From positions 1-27,393 of the forward strand of contig DKKT01000094.1 of NCBI GenBank assembly GCA_002455425.1: a stretch of DNA of 27,393 nucleotides, written 5' to 3'. Both the position numbers and the translations under genes were made by a program. The stretch comes from Chthonomonas sp. UBA6659. Lineage in GTDB: Bacteria; Armatimonadota; Fimbriimonadia; Fimbriimonadales; Fimbriimonadaceae. Below, piece after piece: positions 1 through 8,925 of the stretch (positions are counted from its first letter, which is position 1; every line of letters starts with the position of its first letter). Below the pieces are notes generated by a model. The model worked only from the letters and a program-made list of their open reading frames with translations. It had not been told where the DNA came from and ran no database searches.

Positions 1-1
1 C

Positions 2-3000
2 CTGCGCTCGGGTTTGGCGGCGGGGGCAGCATTCGCTGCCGGATCGAAGGCCGTGAGCCAGACCGTCCCCAAACAGCCTCCACATTTCGTGGAGAACAAG
101 GGACAGTGGGACAGCCGGGCGACGTTTTATTCCGGGATGCCAGGGATGGACATCTGGGTGACCGACAGCGGGCTTGTCTACAGCCTCTACCGCGACGAGA
201 TGCGGCAGAAGGACTGGGCAGACAACCGACTCCGGAACCGCCTCCGTCCCACCCCCGACATCGTCCGATGGGGACAGAACATCGGCATGACTTTCGTCGG
301 CGGCCAGACCAATCCCGCCGAGACCGGCGTCCAGCCGATCAAGGGTGTCTACAACTACATCCAGGGCCGCAACACGGTGAGCGGCGCGCGGCGCTTCAAT
401 GAAGTCAGCATGCGCGGCATCTACCCTGGGGTCGATGCCCGGCTGTATTTCGATCAGGGTGTGCCCCGCTACGATTTGATCGTCGCCCCCGGGACCGATC
501 CGAACGTGATTCGGACCGACTTCCCCGGTTCGAATTCGGTGCGCGTCGTCTCGAACGATACGCTTGCCATCGGCACCCGGTTCGGCGACCTACGCGTGAC
601 CGGTCTCAAGGTCTATCAGCAAATCGGCAACGTCAAGCGATCCGTCGTCGCCCGCTTCGTCAAGCGCGGCGGCTTCATCGGCTATGAAGTGGGCCAGTAC
701 GACCGGACCAAGCCGCTGATCATCGATCCGCTCGTCTACAGCACGCTGCTCGGCACCATCGGTGACGACCAGGGCTGGGACTGCGCCGCCGACAATCTGG
801 GTTTCGCCTACATCACGGGTACGACCGTGGCCGCGGCCTTCCCCACGACGTTCGGCGCGTTCGACGAATTCATCGCGAACCGCGACGCTTTTGTGACGAA
901 GTTCACGACCGACGCCGTCGACCTGGTCTATTCGACGTTCATCGGCGGAACGGGCAGTGAGACCGGCACCGGCATTGCCCTCGACCCGCAGGGCAACGCC
1001 TACATCTGCGGCATCACGAACTCCGACAATAGCGATCCCCTGCCGTTCCCGACCGGTTCGGCCATCGTCGGCGTTCCGCCGTTCCAGCCGAACAACGCGA
1101 TGGGCTTCAACCCGAAGGACGCGAACTATCGCCCGACCGACGCGTTCGTGTTCAAACTGAATGCGACCGGCTCGGCGATGGTCTACGGCTCCTACTTGGG
1201 TGGTCAGGAGTCGCAGTGGCAGTTCAACCGACCGGATCCGATCGTCAACCCGGCTGCGTCTGAGCAGGCGTTCGACATCGCCGTGGACAGCAATGGCAAC
1301 GCTGTCGTCGTGGGTTGGACCCGCTCGACGTCGTTCCCGGTGACGGCCGGAGCGCTCGAACCCGTTTTCGACGGTCCGTTCCAGCAGCCGCCGAACCCGT
1401 TCGCGCCGTTCGGTGTGAACCCCGGCACGGATGGCTTCATCACGAAGATCGACCAAGACGCCACGACGCTCGTGTTCTCGACCTACATGGGCGGTCGAAA
1501 CAACGACGACTGCACCGGTGTCGCGATCGATCCGGACGGCAACATCTATGCCACCGGCACGACGCTCTCGACGGGTGGACCGCTGCCCGATGGCAGCGTG
1601 CCTCCCGGCGTATTCGTCACGACCCCAGGCGCCTTCGACCGCACCGTCATCAACAACGATGCGTGGGTCCTGAAGCTCCCGACGTCGGGCCTCTCCCGCA
1701 CGTGGGCGACGGTGGTCGGTGGAAACGACGACGACTTCGGCATCGACGTGGACGTCGATCCGTTCGGTGACGTCTACATCACCGGCAACACGTTCTCGAC
1801 GAACTACCCGACGACGATCGCCGCGTTCGATCGACAGTACAACAACGGTGCCGACATGTTCGTCACGCGTATCTTCCGGGATGGCGCGAGGCTCGTCTAC
1901 AGCACCCTGTGCGGTTCGGCTCCGGATCAATATCCGAATGCGCTCGTCGTCGACGACACCGGCGTGGCCTACATCGTCGGAACGTCGATCTTCGGCGGTC
2001 TCGCGACGACGACGGATGGATTCGACGACACGTTCGAAGGTCCGGATCCACCCTTCAACGACGACCTTTACATCGGTGACGCCTTCATTCAGGCGTACAA
2101 CGATTCCGGGTCGAACATCCTCTATGGATCGTACATCGGCGGCGAAGAAGGCGACCAAGCCATCGGTTGCGCCCTCGACCCGTCTCGCAGTCTCTACATC
2201 GCGGGTCTCACGAACTCCTGGCGCGAAGGAAGCAAGGTTGCCTTCCCAACCACGACCGGTGCGTTCCGCGAGTTCATGATCAACGATCGTCCGCCACCCT
2301 TCTTTGATCCGCCGAAGGCGTGGGCAGATGCGTTCCTGGTGAAGTTGCACATCCGCGTTCCGATCGTCATGGAGTCCTTGACGTTTGTGCCACGCGATGT
2401 CGCAGGCTCCCAATCGTCCACCGGTACGATCGTGCTCAGCGGTCCGGCCAGTGCGGGCGGTGCCTTGATTCACCTCAAGAGCAGCGACCCCGACGTGAGC
2501 CAGGTGCCGGACACCGTACTGATTCCCGAGGGAGACACGACGGTCACGTTCGAGGCCACGACGAATCCAGTGCTCGAGACCATCACGACGGTCATCGAAG
2601 CGACCTTCGAAGCCCGCAAGCTTCAAGCGCCGCTGGTCGTCGCGCCCTACCTGAGCGCGCTCACCGTTTCCAACATCAACGTGATCGGAGGCAACTCGAT
2701 CACCGGACGCGTGACTTTGTTCCAGGAAGCACCTGCGGGTGGGGCCGAAGTGGCCCTCTTCAGCGGTGATCCGAACATCGTCGTGATGCCGGAGTCGGTC
2801 ACGGTGCCGGAGGGAACGCGCACCGCGATCTTCGACATCCAAACGCGAGGTGTTGCCGTGCTCACGCAAGTGCAGCTGACGGCGATGTACCTCGGAATGG
2901 CTCGCTCGCAGATCATCAACGTTCTGCCGGCCCAGTTCCGCAACTTCACGTTCACTCCGGTCCGCGTGACCGGCGGCGAGAAATCGCGCGCCCGAATCAC

Positions 3001-4087
3001 GATGTCCGGTGCCGTCCCGACCTCCACGGTTCTCCAGATCGTGCGCGTCGCCGGCTTCACGAACGTGACGTTCCCGAGTACGGTCACGATCCCGGCTAAC
3101 GCGTCGTTCGTCGAATTCGACGTCCAGACGGGATTTGTTCCAGCGAGCGGGACCGTCCGCCTCCGAGCGATCGGCCCCGGTGGGACGATCGACGGAACGC
3201 TCGGAATCGACACGAACCAGATCACCGGCGTGATCATCAACCCGACCTCCGTCATCGGCGGTGGTACGGCGGTCGGTAGGGTCAACCTGTCTCGACCGGC
3301 TGCTGCGAGCGGGATGGTGATCAATCTTGCGAACAACAACCCGGTGGCGGGTGCGCTCGATCGTACGACGGTTCTCGTTCCTCCGGGAGCGACGACGTCC
3401 GAGGAGTTCAACATTCAGACCTTCTCGGTCACGCAGACGCAGACGATGGTCATTACGGCCAGCAAGCCAGGCTATGCCTCGCGGACGGGCTCCCTGCTCG
3501 TCATCGAGCCGACCCTCGGCTTGCAGATCTCGCTCTCGCCGGGAACGGTGGTCGGTGGCTTCGGAGGCATCGGGATCGTCGAAATCGTCGGTCCGCGGGT
3601 GGATGACCTGATCATCAACCTCACGAGCAGCAATACGACGGCCTGCCAGGTTCCGGCTTCGGTGACGATTCCGGCCGGGCAGACGGAAGCCACGTTCGAC
3701 TTCACGACCAACATCGTGAAGAACGACACTTCCGTGACGATCACAGCCCGACGTGGGAACCAATCGGCGTCGACGACCCTCTTGGTCACGGCACCAGCAT
3801 TGGCATCGCTGACCATCTCACCGAACTCGGTTCGGAGCAACGGGACGGCGACGGGCTTCTTGACCCTCGATCAGATCGCTCCTGCCGGCGGCCTCACGGT
3901 GCGCATCTCGGCGAATCTGCCCGCGTTGGTCCAGATCCCCTCGTCGATCAACATCTCCGGTGGTCGCATGACGGCGTCGTTCCCGATCAAGGCGAATGCC
4001 GTGTCCCGACCGATCGCGGTCGAGATCATCTGCCAGATCCAGGGAAGGACGCAGCGCGTCTCGGCCTTCCTCTACATCAATCCGTAA
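2..4087 (+). CDS. Giant SBBP-repeat surface protein with six C-terminal Ig-like repeats (5' partial)
   Basis: The frame is open to the left edge (LRSGLAAG... is readable from base 2), so the TTG at 14 is probably not the start and the signal peptide lies partly outside the window. The N-terminal part, starting near FVENKGQWD, is the domain that usually precedes SBBP (seven-bladed beta-propeller) repeats. From about residue 250 to 780 there are many copies of the motif D..GN.Y.TG.T.S..FP.T.GAFD, typical of SBBP. From about residue 786 (counted from the TTG) to the end there are six tandem units of about 95 aa with the pattern GG....G.V.L..PA..GG..V.L.S, then VP..V.IP.G, then A.F.I.T, resembling Calx-beta/Ig-like modules. 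No PEP-CTERM or other sorting tail is seen. It is likely a secreted or cell-surface structural or adhesive protein. The ligand is unknown. Confidence 0.85.
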   Translation: MRSGLAAGAAFAAGSKAVSQTVPKQPPHFVENKGQWDSRATFYSGMPGMDIWVTDSGLVYSLYRDEMRQKDWADNRLRNRLRPTPDIVRWGQNIGMTFVGGQTNPAETGVQPIKGVYNYIQGRNTVSGARRFNEVSMRGIYPGVDARLYFDQGVPRYDLIVAPGTDPNVIRTDFPGSNSVRVVSNDTLAIGTRFGDLRVTGLKVYQQIGNVKRSVVARFVKRGGFIGYEVGQYDRTKPLIIDPLVYSTLLGTIGDDQGWDCAADNLGFAYITGTTVAAAFPTTFGAFDEFIANRDAFVTKFTTDAVDLVYSTFIGGTGSETGTGIALDPQGNAYICGITNSDNSDPLPFPTGSAIVGVPPFQPNNAMGFNPKDANYRPTDAFVFKLNATGSAMVYGSYLGGQESQWQFNRPDPIVNPAASEQAFDIAVDSNGNAVVVGWTRSTSFPVTAGALEPVFDGPFQQPPNPFAPFGVNPGTDGFITKIDQDATTLVFSTYMGGRNNDDCTGVAIDPDGNIYATGTTLSTGGPLPDGSVPPGVFVTTPGAFDRTVINNDAWVLKLPTSGLSRTWATVVGGNDDDFGIDVDVDPFGDVYITGNTFSTNYPTTIAAFDRQYNNGADMFVTRIFRDGARLVYSTLCGSAPDQYPNALVVDDTGVAYIVGTSIFGGLATTTDGFDDTFEGPDPPFNDDLYIGDAFIQAYNDSGSNILYGSYIGGEEGDQAIGCALDPSRSLYIAGLTNSWREGSKVAFPTTTGAFREFMINDRPPPFFDPPKAWADAFLVKLHIRVPIVMESLTFVPRDVAGSQSSTGTIVLSGPASAGGALIHLKSSDPDVSQVPDTVLIPEGDTTVTFEATTNPVLETITTVIEATFEARKLQAPLVVAPYLSALTVSNINVIGGNSITGRVTLFQEAPAGGAEVALFSGDPNIVVMPESVTVPEGTRTAIFDIQTRGVAVLTQVQLTAMYLGMARSQIINVLPAQFRNFTFTPVRVTGGEKSRARITMSGAVPTSTVLQIVRVAGFTNVTFPSTVTIPANASFVEFDVQTGFVPASGTVRLRAIGPGGTIDGTLGIDTNQITGVIINPTSVIGGGTAVGRVNLSRPAAASGMVINLANNNPVAGALDRTTVLVPPGATTSEEFNIQTFSVTQTQTMVITASKPGYASRTGSLLVIEPTLGLQISLSPGTVVGGFGGIGIVEIVGPRVDDLIINLTSSNTTACQVPASVTIPAGQTEATFDFTTNIVKNDTSVTITARRGNQSASTTLLVTAPALASLTISPNSVRSNGTATGFLTLDQIAPAGGLTVRISANLPALVQIPSSINISGGRMTASFPIKANAVSRPIAVEIICQIQGRTQRVSAFLYINP

Positions 4088-4108
4088 CCGACTCACCCCG
4101 GTCATGGA

Positions 4109-4139
4109 AAGGGCCCCGCTGGAATCCAGCGGGGCCCTT
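4109..4139. terminator. Bidirectional intrinsic terminator
   Basis: A perfect 14-bp GC-rich stem (4109-4122 with 4126-4139) with a 3-nt loop is followed by TTCTTTCG on the plus strand. It starts 21 nt after the stop of the SBBP gene and lies 20 nt beyond the stop of the convergent GH50 gene, so it can serve both. The minus-strand U-tract is weak. Confidence 0.85.
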
Positions 4140-4158
4140 CTTTCGTTCCGCGGTCGAC

Positions 4159-6252
4159 CTACCGTCGGAGCGAATAGAGCTGGTTGCCGATCTGCCGCAT
4201 GGTGGCGATGACATCGGGATTCGGCGTGTCGGTGATCTCTAGGGCGCCGAATCCACGGTTCTCACCGTCGACGCCACGACCGGTCACCGGCTGATCGTAG
4301 GTTTCGAACCACTGGAGCCCGACGATGTTGGGATTCCGAATGGCCGAGGTCAGGAACGCGGTCATTTCTTGTCGTTTGGAGTTCGGGGTGAGGAGATTGA
4401 ATCCGAGGGAACCCCTGGAGTTGATCGGGACGCTCCACTCCGAGATCATGACGGGCTTGCCCAGGCTCGACCAGTACGACCAGGGGGTCTGTGCGTTCGC
4501 TCCGTACCAGTTGAAGGTTAGGACATCGACGCTGGCTGCGGCCGAGGTCACGACTTCCGGCGTGTTGTTCGTGCTGAAGCGGCAACCGAGATAGAGGCCC
4601 GTGAAGCCCGCGCCGTTCAGAGCGTTGCGCACTTTCGTGAAATAGGTCGAGGCGAAGCGCTGGGTGAAGGTCCTGAAATCACTGGTCAGAGCGGTTCGCA
4701 TGTTCGACCCAAGCGAGAAGCTCCGGTTAGACTGCATCGCGCCCCAGGAACTGTACCGCGTGCCCCACGCGCTGTTGAGTCGGCTGATGGTCTGGTAGCG
4801 CGACTTGAGGAAGTTGATGAGGGCGACCTTCGCCGGCTGCGTACTCGGCGCGTTGAGGGTCCCGACGGCCACCGAATATCGGGCCGTGTTCGTTCCGTCG
4901 TAGGTGTTGCCCCAGGACATCTCGTTGTCGACCATGACTCCGATCAGGTTCGAGCGGGTCGCGTGGACCCCGAGGTCGGTCCGGAATCGGTTCGTCATCC
5001 AGGTCTGGAAGTCGGAGGCGTAGGGGTCGGGAAGTCGGAGCCAGCCGACCACCGGAGTGTCGAGCCGGGTCGGGTAGGCGGTCGTATCCAGACCGATGGT
5101 GTACGGCATCGCGTTGTCGTAGAGGAACGAATGCGAGAAGGCGCCGACCGTGTTCATGCCCCACGAGCGGAGCCGCTGGCGCATCACGTTCAACCACGGA
5201 TTGAGGTAGTTCTCCCCGTACTTGAGGCGGAGGTTGTAGCGCACCGGGAGGAACGCACGGACGGTGCCTTCCATGCCCGACCGGATCCGGGTCTGGTTCA
5301 CATAAAGGTCACTGAAAGTGCCCGACTCAGAAGGCAAGTATTGGAAGAGCTCACGTCGGTTGTCGACCCACGTGGTCATCCAGTCATGAGCAGCCTGGAT
5401 GCTCAGGCTCCAAAACGGCTTGCCGCTGGGATGGACGAAGTACTTCTTGCCGTTGATCGTGGCGATCCGCCAGCGCGAACTCGCGCCCTGGTTTGGTAGG
5501 GAAGTCGTTCCGTCGAGCCCGCCTGGGCCGGGATTGGCGGCCAGATCAAGTGCTTCTTGGTCGCGAGCGGCGAAGAGGTCTCCGACGGACTGGATCTTGC
5601 CCGGCCAATCGCGGAACGAGTACTGGAAGAACTCATCGGAGATTCCCCGAATGTCCGACGTCGTCGTCACGAGGGAAAAGTCGCTGACCTTGACGCTGGT
5701 CGGCAGCGTCTCCTGGGACGAGAAGCGCCAGTGCCACACATGGGCGTTGTCGAACGTCGATCCGACGCGTCGGATGATCACTTCCTCGTCGAAGGCCTTC
5801 GGCATCTCGCGCGTGCCCCACGGGTTACCGGCGGGGTCCTGGAAGCGTAGGATGACCCGTCGCGTCGTATTGGCCGGCAGATCGATATCGGTCGCGTAGG
5901 AATTCGTATAGTCGGTCAGGTCCTGACGGGTCTGAGCCATGAACCCGATTCGCACGGGGCGGCTCTCGAAGTTCGTCATCACGCAGGTGAGCATTTCCGC
6001 GTTCGACCAGTTCTGCGCGGTTTCGAAGTTCTGGAAGACCCACGTGCGAAAGCCGGAGAACTGAGCCGTGTACTCGACGCCGGTCGCGCCCACTTGGACG
6101 CCGGTCACCGTCGCACCTTGGGTGCGCAAATAGCCATCCTGCGCCATCGCGGACTGATTCAGGAGCTCCACCCGCGAAACAATCGGGTAACCGTCGGCCG
6201 ACGCCACGCCGAAGCAAGCGAGAGCCAATACGTGCACCAACATACGCTTCAT
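4159..6252 (-). CDS. GH50 beta-agarase-like secreted glycoside hydrolase
   Basis: The protein has 697 aa and begins MKRMLVHVLALACFG, a typical Sec signal peptide ending ASA. Residues of about 20-270 form a beta-rich, CBM-like region, and the rest is a clan GH-A (beta/alpha)8 barrel. The likely acid/base is E444 (VMVDNEMSWG) and the likely nucleophile is E605 (VMISEWSVP). The closing stretch WFETYDQPVTGRGVDGEN followed by a G.LEITD..NPD segment is very characteristic of GH50 agarases, which cleave beta-1,4 links in agarose. The actual substrate here is not known, and other galactans are possible. A GTG at 6351 in the same frame has a better Shine-Dalgarno (GGAGGAG) but would bury the signal peptide behind 33 residues, so the ATG at 6252 is preferred. 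No transporter or regulator lies next to it. Confidence 0.85.
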   Translation of the reverse strand: MKRMLVHVLALACFGVASADGYPIVSRVELLNQSAMAQDGYLRTQGATVTGVQVGATGVEYTAQFSGFRTWVFQNFETAQNWSNAEMLTCVMTNFESRPVRIGFMAQTRQDLTDYTNSYATDIDLPANTTRRVILRFQDPAGNPWGTREMPKAFDEEVIIRRVGSTFDNAHVWHWRFSSQETLPTSVKVSDFSLVTTTSDIRGISDEFFQYSFRDWPGKIQSVGDLFAARDQEALDLAANPGPGGLDGTTSLPNQGASSRWRIATINGKKYFVHPSGKPFWSLSIQAAHDWMTTWVDNRRELFQYLPSESGTFSDLYVNQTRIRSGMEGTVRAFLPVRYNLRLKYGENYLNPWLNVMRQRLRSWGMNTVGAFSHSFLYDNAMPYTIGLDTTAYPTRLDTPVVGWLRLPDPYASDFQTWMTNRFRTDLGVHATRSNLIGVMVDNEMSWGNTYDGTNTARYSVAVGTLNAPSTQPAKVALINFLKSRYQTISRLNSAWGTRYSSWGAMQSNRSFSLGSNMRTALTSDFRTFTQRFASTYFTKVRNALNGAGFTGLYLGCRFSTNNTPEVVTSAAASVDVLTFNWYGANAQTPWSYWSSLGKPVMISEWSVPINSRGSLGFNLLTPNSKRQEMTAFLTSAIRNPNIVGLQWFETYDQPVTGRGVDGENRGFGALEITDTPNPDVIATMRQIGNQLYSLRR

Positions 6253-6442
6253 GGTGCTAACGTTCCACGGGCCAAGATCGTGCCACCCGGTAGAACGCTC
6301 TGTTTCAGTCAGCCAGGCGCAGCCCGACCGAACGCTTCTGAATATGCGCACGTCACTCCTCCGACCTCAGCACGAGGCGCTCATGACCTCGTGTTGCCAC
6401 CCGAGCGGGTCGTTGCCCGCGTCATTACTGTTCCAGGCGGCC

Positions 6443-6492
6443 GTGCATCGGTCCGCCTCTCACGAGAGGAGTCCAGCGGGACGCCGATGCAT
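6443..6492. other. Candidate structured element (nested inverted repeats)
   Basis: An outer stem of nine pairs (6443-6451 with 6484-6492, one G-T) encloses a 5-bp hairpin (6456-6460 with 6465-6469, loop CACG) and a further possible TCC/GGA helix. It could act on RNA from either strand. In GC-rich DNA some of this pairing is expected by chance, so function is only a suggestion. Confidence 0.3.
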
Positions 6493-6567
6493 ACTCAGGT
6501 AATTGCCAGGTTCTCGGGATTCCCTTAGGGTCCGCGTTCAAAAACTCGAAAACCCGTAGACATGCGG

Positions 6568-6573
6568 TAACCT
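6568..6573 (+). promoter_or_regulatory. -10-like box of leaderless ruvA
   Basis: TAACCT ends exactly 7 nt before the ruvA ATG at 6581. There is no Shine-Dalgarno in between, so transcription is predicted to start at the ATG. No convincing -35 box is seen. Confidence 0.45.
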
Positions 6574-6580
6574 CCCGGGC

Positions 6581-7183
6581 ATGATCGCGCGGATACGAGG
6601 CGAACTCTTAGAGACCGGGGACGGGCGGGTCGTCGTCGACGCCGGCGGGTTGGGATACGAGGTCCTGGTCCCGGAGTCGGTCCTTGTCGCGATGCCCGCG
6701 ATCGGGGAGCGCGTCGATCTTCAAACTCGACAGATCTTCCGGGAGGACGGGGTGACGCTCTATGGCTTTGAAACGGCCTTTCAGCGGCGTCTGTTCGATC
6801 TCCTCAACGGTGTCAAGGGCTGTGGTCCGAAGACGAGCCTCGGCGTGATCGGTTCGCTCGGCGAGGAGACCACGGCGGGCGCGATTGCGGGACAAGACAC
6901 CCGGACCCTCACCAAGGCAAGCGGGGTCGGTCCCCGTCTTGCGGAGCGGATCATCGTCGAGTTGCGCGATCAGGTTCAGCACGAGATGCTGACCCAGAAA
7001 CTTACCGACCGCGCGGGCGTGAGAAGCCGCCGTGGAGGGCCACCGGATGACGAACTGGTCGACGCGCTTCTCGCGCTTGGATATCGACGGACCGAGGCGG
7101 AGAGTGCCGCGTCCGAGGCGCGTGAGCAAGCCGCGACCGTAGAAGATCAGCTCAAGATCGCGTTGCGGAGTCTGAGTCGATGA
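6581..7183 (+). CDS. ruvA: Holliday junction branch migration protein RuvA
   Basis: The protein has 200 aa, the normal RuvA length. It opens MIARIRGELLE with the OB-fold domain I (RQIFREDGVTLYGF near residues 50-63), then helix-hairpin-helix DNA-binding segments (LLNGVKGCGPKTSLGVIGS and ASGVGPRLAERIIVELRD). A flexible linker leads to a C-terminal domain III (DELVDALLALGYRRTEAE) that contacts RuvB. RuvA binds four-way Holliday junctions and loads the RuvB motor in the cytoplasm during recombinational repair. Its TGA overlaps the ruvB ATG (ATGA, 7180-7183), indicating translational coupling. The start codon has no Shine-Dalgarno and sits 7 nt after a TAACCT hexamer. No ruvC is adjacent. Confidence 0.97.
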   Translation: MIARIRGELLETGDGRVVVDAGGLGYEVLVPESVLVAMPAIGERVDLQTRQIFREDGVTLYGFETAFQRRLFDLLNGVKGCGPKTSLGVIGSLGEETTAGAIAGQDTRTLTKASGVGPRLAERIIVELRDQVQHEMLTQKLTDRAGVRSRRGGPPDDELVDALLALGYRRTEAESAASEAREQAATVEDQLKIALRSLSR

Positions 7184-8220
7184 GCCGGGAGAACGCCCTC
7201 GATCCCGAGCGCAAGGTCGAAGAGGGCCGCTTCGAACTCTCACTTCGCCCCAAACGGCTTGCCGAGTTCATCGGGCAGGAGACCTTGAAGGCGAACCTGC
7301 GGATCTTCCTCGAAGCCGCGCGCCAACGAGGCGAAGCACTCGACCATTTGCTCCTCTACGGCCCTCCGGGCCTTGGCAAGACCACCGTCGCACACATCGT
7401 CGCCCTTGAAATGGAGACGTCCCTCCATGTGACCAGCGGACCCGCGATCGAACGGCCGGGCGACCTCGTCGGGGTTCTCACCAATCTTGAGGCGGGGGCG
7501 GTGCTCTTCATCGACGAGATCCATCGGCTGAGTCGTACGGTCGAGGAGATTCTTTATCCGGCGATGGAAGACTGCAAAGTCGACATCATGATCGGCAAGG
7601 GCCCTGCGGCTCGCTCGATCCGGCTTGAGGTGCCGCGATTCACGGTGATCGGGGCGACGACGCGGCAAGGACTGCTGACGGGACCGCTCCGCGATCGCTT
7701 CGGCATCGTTTCCCACTTTAGCTACTACGACGTGCCTGCTCTCGAGGAGATCATCGTGCGCTCCGCCGGGATTCTGGGCTATCGCATCGACGCGAGCGGC
7801 GCCCACGAGATCGCCCGTCGCTCGCGTGGGACGCCCCGTGTCGCCAACCGGCTACTTCGCCGCGTCCGCGACTTCGCTCAGGTCGATGGCCTCGACACGA
7901 TCGAGAAAGGCATCGCGGACAAGGCACTTTTGGCTCTGGAAGTCGACGACCTCGGGCTGGATCGCGTCGATCGGATGATCCTCTCCGCGATCATCGAGAA
8001 GTACGCGGGTGGTCCGGTCGGCCTCGAGACCCTCGCCGCGACGACGGGCGAAGACTCGGGAACGATCGAGGACGTGTATGAGCCCTATCTGCTTCAGAGA
8101 GGGCTCATCCAGCGGACGCCGCGGGGACGCGCGGCGACCCTTCACGCCTATCGGCATCTTGGACTTCAGCCGCCCGAGCGCACCGTTGTCGAAAGCCCCG
8201 GTCTCTTCAGCGAGAGCTAG
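7180..8220 (+). CDS. ruvB: Holliday junction DNA helicase RuvB
   Basis: The protein has 346 aa, typical of RuvB. It is an AAA+ ATPase with Walker A GPPGLGKT (61-68), Walker B FIDEIH (110-115), and the sensor and arginine-finger block GATTRQGLLTGPLRDRFG near 168-185. The C-terminal winged-helix domain ends ...LQRGLIQRTPRGR with a conserved AYRHLGL. RuvB hexamers flank RuvA and drive branch migration with ATP. The ATG overlaps the ruvA stop. Its last 14 nt overlap the 3' end of the convergent PEP-CTERM gene, leaving no room for a dedicated terminator. Confidence 0.98.
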   Translation: MSRENALDPERKVEEGRFELSLRPKRLAEFIGQETLKANLRIFLEAARQRGEALDHLLLYGPPGLGKTTVAHIVALEMETSLHVTSGPAIERPGDLVGVLTNLEAGAVLFIDEIHRLSRTVEEILYPAMEDCKVDIMIGKGPAARSIRLEVPRFTVIGATTRQGLLTGPLRDRFGIVSHFSYYDVPALEEIIVRSAGILGYRIDASGAHEIARRSRGTPRVANRLLRRVRDFAQVDGLDTIEKGIADKALLALEVDDLGLDRVDRMILSAIIEKYAGGPVGLETLAATTGEDSGTIEDVYEPYLLQRGLIQRTPRGRAATLHAYRHLGLQPPERTVVESPGLFSES

Positions 8221-8818
8221 TCGCGCGGCGACGCCGGACGACGAGCGCGAGACCGGCGCCAAGGGCGAGCACTGTGGCCGGCTCGGGCACCGGATTCGCC
8301 TGGATGTTATCGAGGAAGACGCTGTGCGGCTCTTCAACGCTGGTGGTTGAGAAGACCACGTACTGGATGCTCGGGTCCGCGACCGATAAGGTGGTGATCA
8401 CGGAGCCATTCGCCAGGGGCAATGAGGACATGCCGAGGAGGTTGTTCGCGGCATCGTAGGCGCGGAGCTCGCCGTTCCCGTCGTTGTCGCCCCCGCCGTC
8501 CGCAACTTGGAGCGAGACGAAGTCGACGAGCGACGAGAAGGTGATTCGCACCGGGGCGTACTGGCCCGACGCGAAGTTCGCGATCTTGGAGCCGAGAAGG
8601 GAGCGAGTCTGGAACGGCGGCGTCTGGGCCGAACGATCCCCGACGTAGAGGAATCCGGCCGGAAAGCCGTCGGTCGAAAAGGTCGCGGTCAACCCGCTAT
8701 TGGTTTGTGAGAGGCTTCCGGTCGCGTGAAATCCGGTGGCGAAGCCCTCGAGATTGAACGAGGCGGCATGGGCCACACCGGCGACGAGCAGGGAAGCAAA
8801 GACGAAAGGCAGTTTCAT
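8207..8818 (-). CDS. PEP-CTERM sorting domain protein
   Basis: The protein has 203 aa. It begins MKLPFVFASLLVAGVAHA (a Sec signal peptide) with a good ribosome binding site (AAAGGAG) before the ATG. The longer reading from 8851 adds 11 residues without merit. The body is a beta-rich domain with LVDFVSLQVADGGGDNDG and FSTTSVEEPHSVFLDNI, resembling extracellular jelly-roll or lectin-like PEP-CTERM proteins. The tail has VPEPATVLALGAGLALVV followed by RRRR, the signal recognised by exosortase for anchoring or processing at the outer surface. Exosortase itself is not in the window. The specific function is unknown. Confidence 0.9.
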   Translation of the reverse strand: MKLPFVFASLLVAGVAHAASFNLEGFATGFHATGSLSQTNSGLTATFSTDGFPAGFLYVGDRSAQTPPFQTRSLLGSKIANFASGQYAPVRITFSSLVDFVSLQVADGGGDNDGNGELRAYDAANNLLGMSSLPLANGSVITTLSVADPSIQYVVFSTTSVEEPHSVFLDNIQANPVPEPATVLALGAGLALVVRRRRATSSR

Positions 8819-8875
8819 GGAGGCTCCTTTGAGGTCGCCCGCAAGGGGCAAGAACGAAAAGCGTGACCTGGATCA

Positions 8876-8881
8876 AGTATA
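8876..8881 (-). promoter_or_regulatory. Possible -10 box for the PEP-CTERM gene
   Basis: On the minus strand this reads TATACT, one base from the sigma-70 -10 consensus, about 57 nt before the ATG. That leaves a normal leader containing the AAAGGAG site. No matching -35 box was found at 16-18 nt. Confidence 0.3.
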
Positions 8882-8913
8882 CACGTGAGGCTCCAGATCG
8901 AGGCGGTTTCGAC

Positions 8914-8919
8914 TATCCT
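8914..8919 (+). promoter_or_regulatory. -10-like box of a leaderless phyH-family gene
   Basis: TATCCT ends exactly 6 nt before the ATG at 8926, with no Shine-Dalgarno. This favours 8926 over the upstream GTG at 8863 as the true start. Confidence 0.45.
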
Positions 8920-8925
8920 TATGCT

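Larger units (their letters stand above)
6253..6580. other. Divergent intergenic region between GH50 and ruvA
   Basis: This is about 330 bases without a convincing plus-strand gene. On the minus strand 6253-6351 could be translated as a 33-residue N-terminal extension of the GH50 protein from a GTG at 6351. The middle holds a candidate folded element at 6443-6492. The right end holds the ruvA -10-like hexamer. No tRNA or known riboswitch was recognised. Confidence 0.5.

Noticed and set aside
590..3763. 1057-codon open frame on the minus strand inside the SBBP gene
   Set aside because: It is antisense to a clear protein with repeated motifs. The translation is Arg/Asp-rich without domains, as expected from GC-rich codon bias.
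6280..6300. T-box-like string (GGGTGGCAC, minus strand) upstream of GH50
   Set aside because: Lacks the rest of the T-box consensus, the specifier stem and an antiterminator, and the downstream gene is not an amino-acid gene.
8863..8925. Upstream GTG start for the PhyH gene
   Set aside because: It adds 21 residues unlike the family and lies before a TATCCT box positioned 6 nt from the ATG at 8926.
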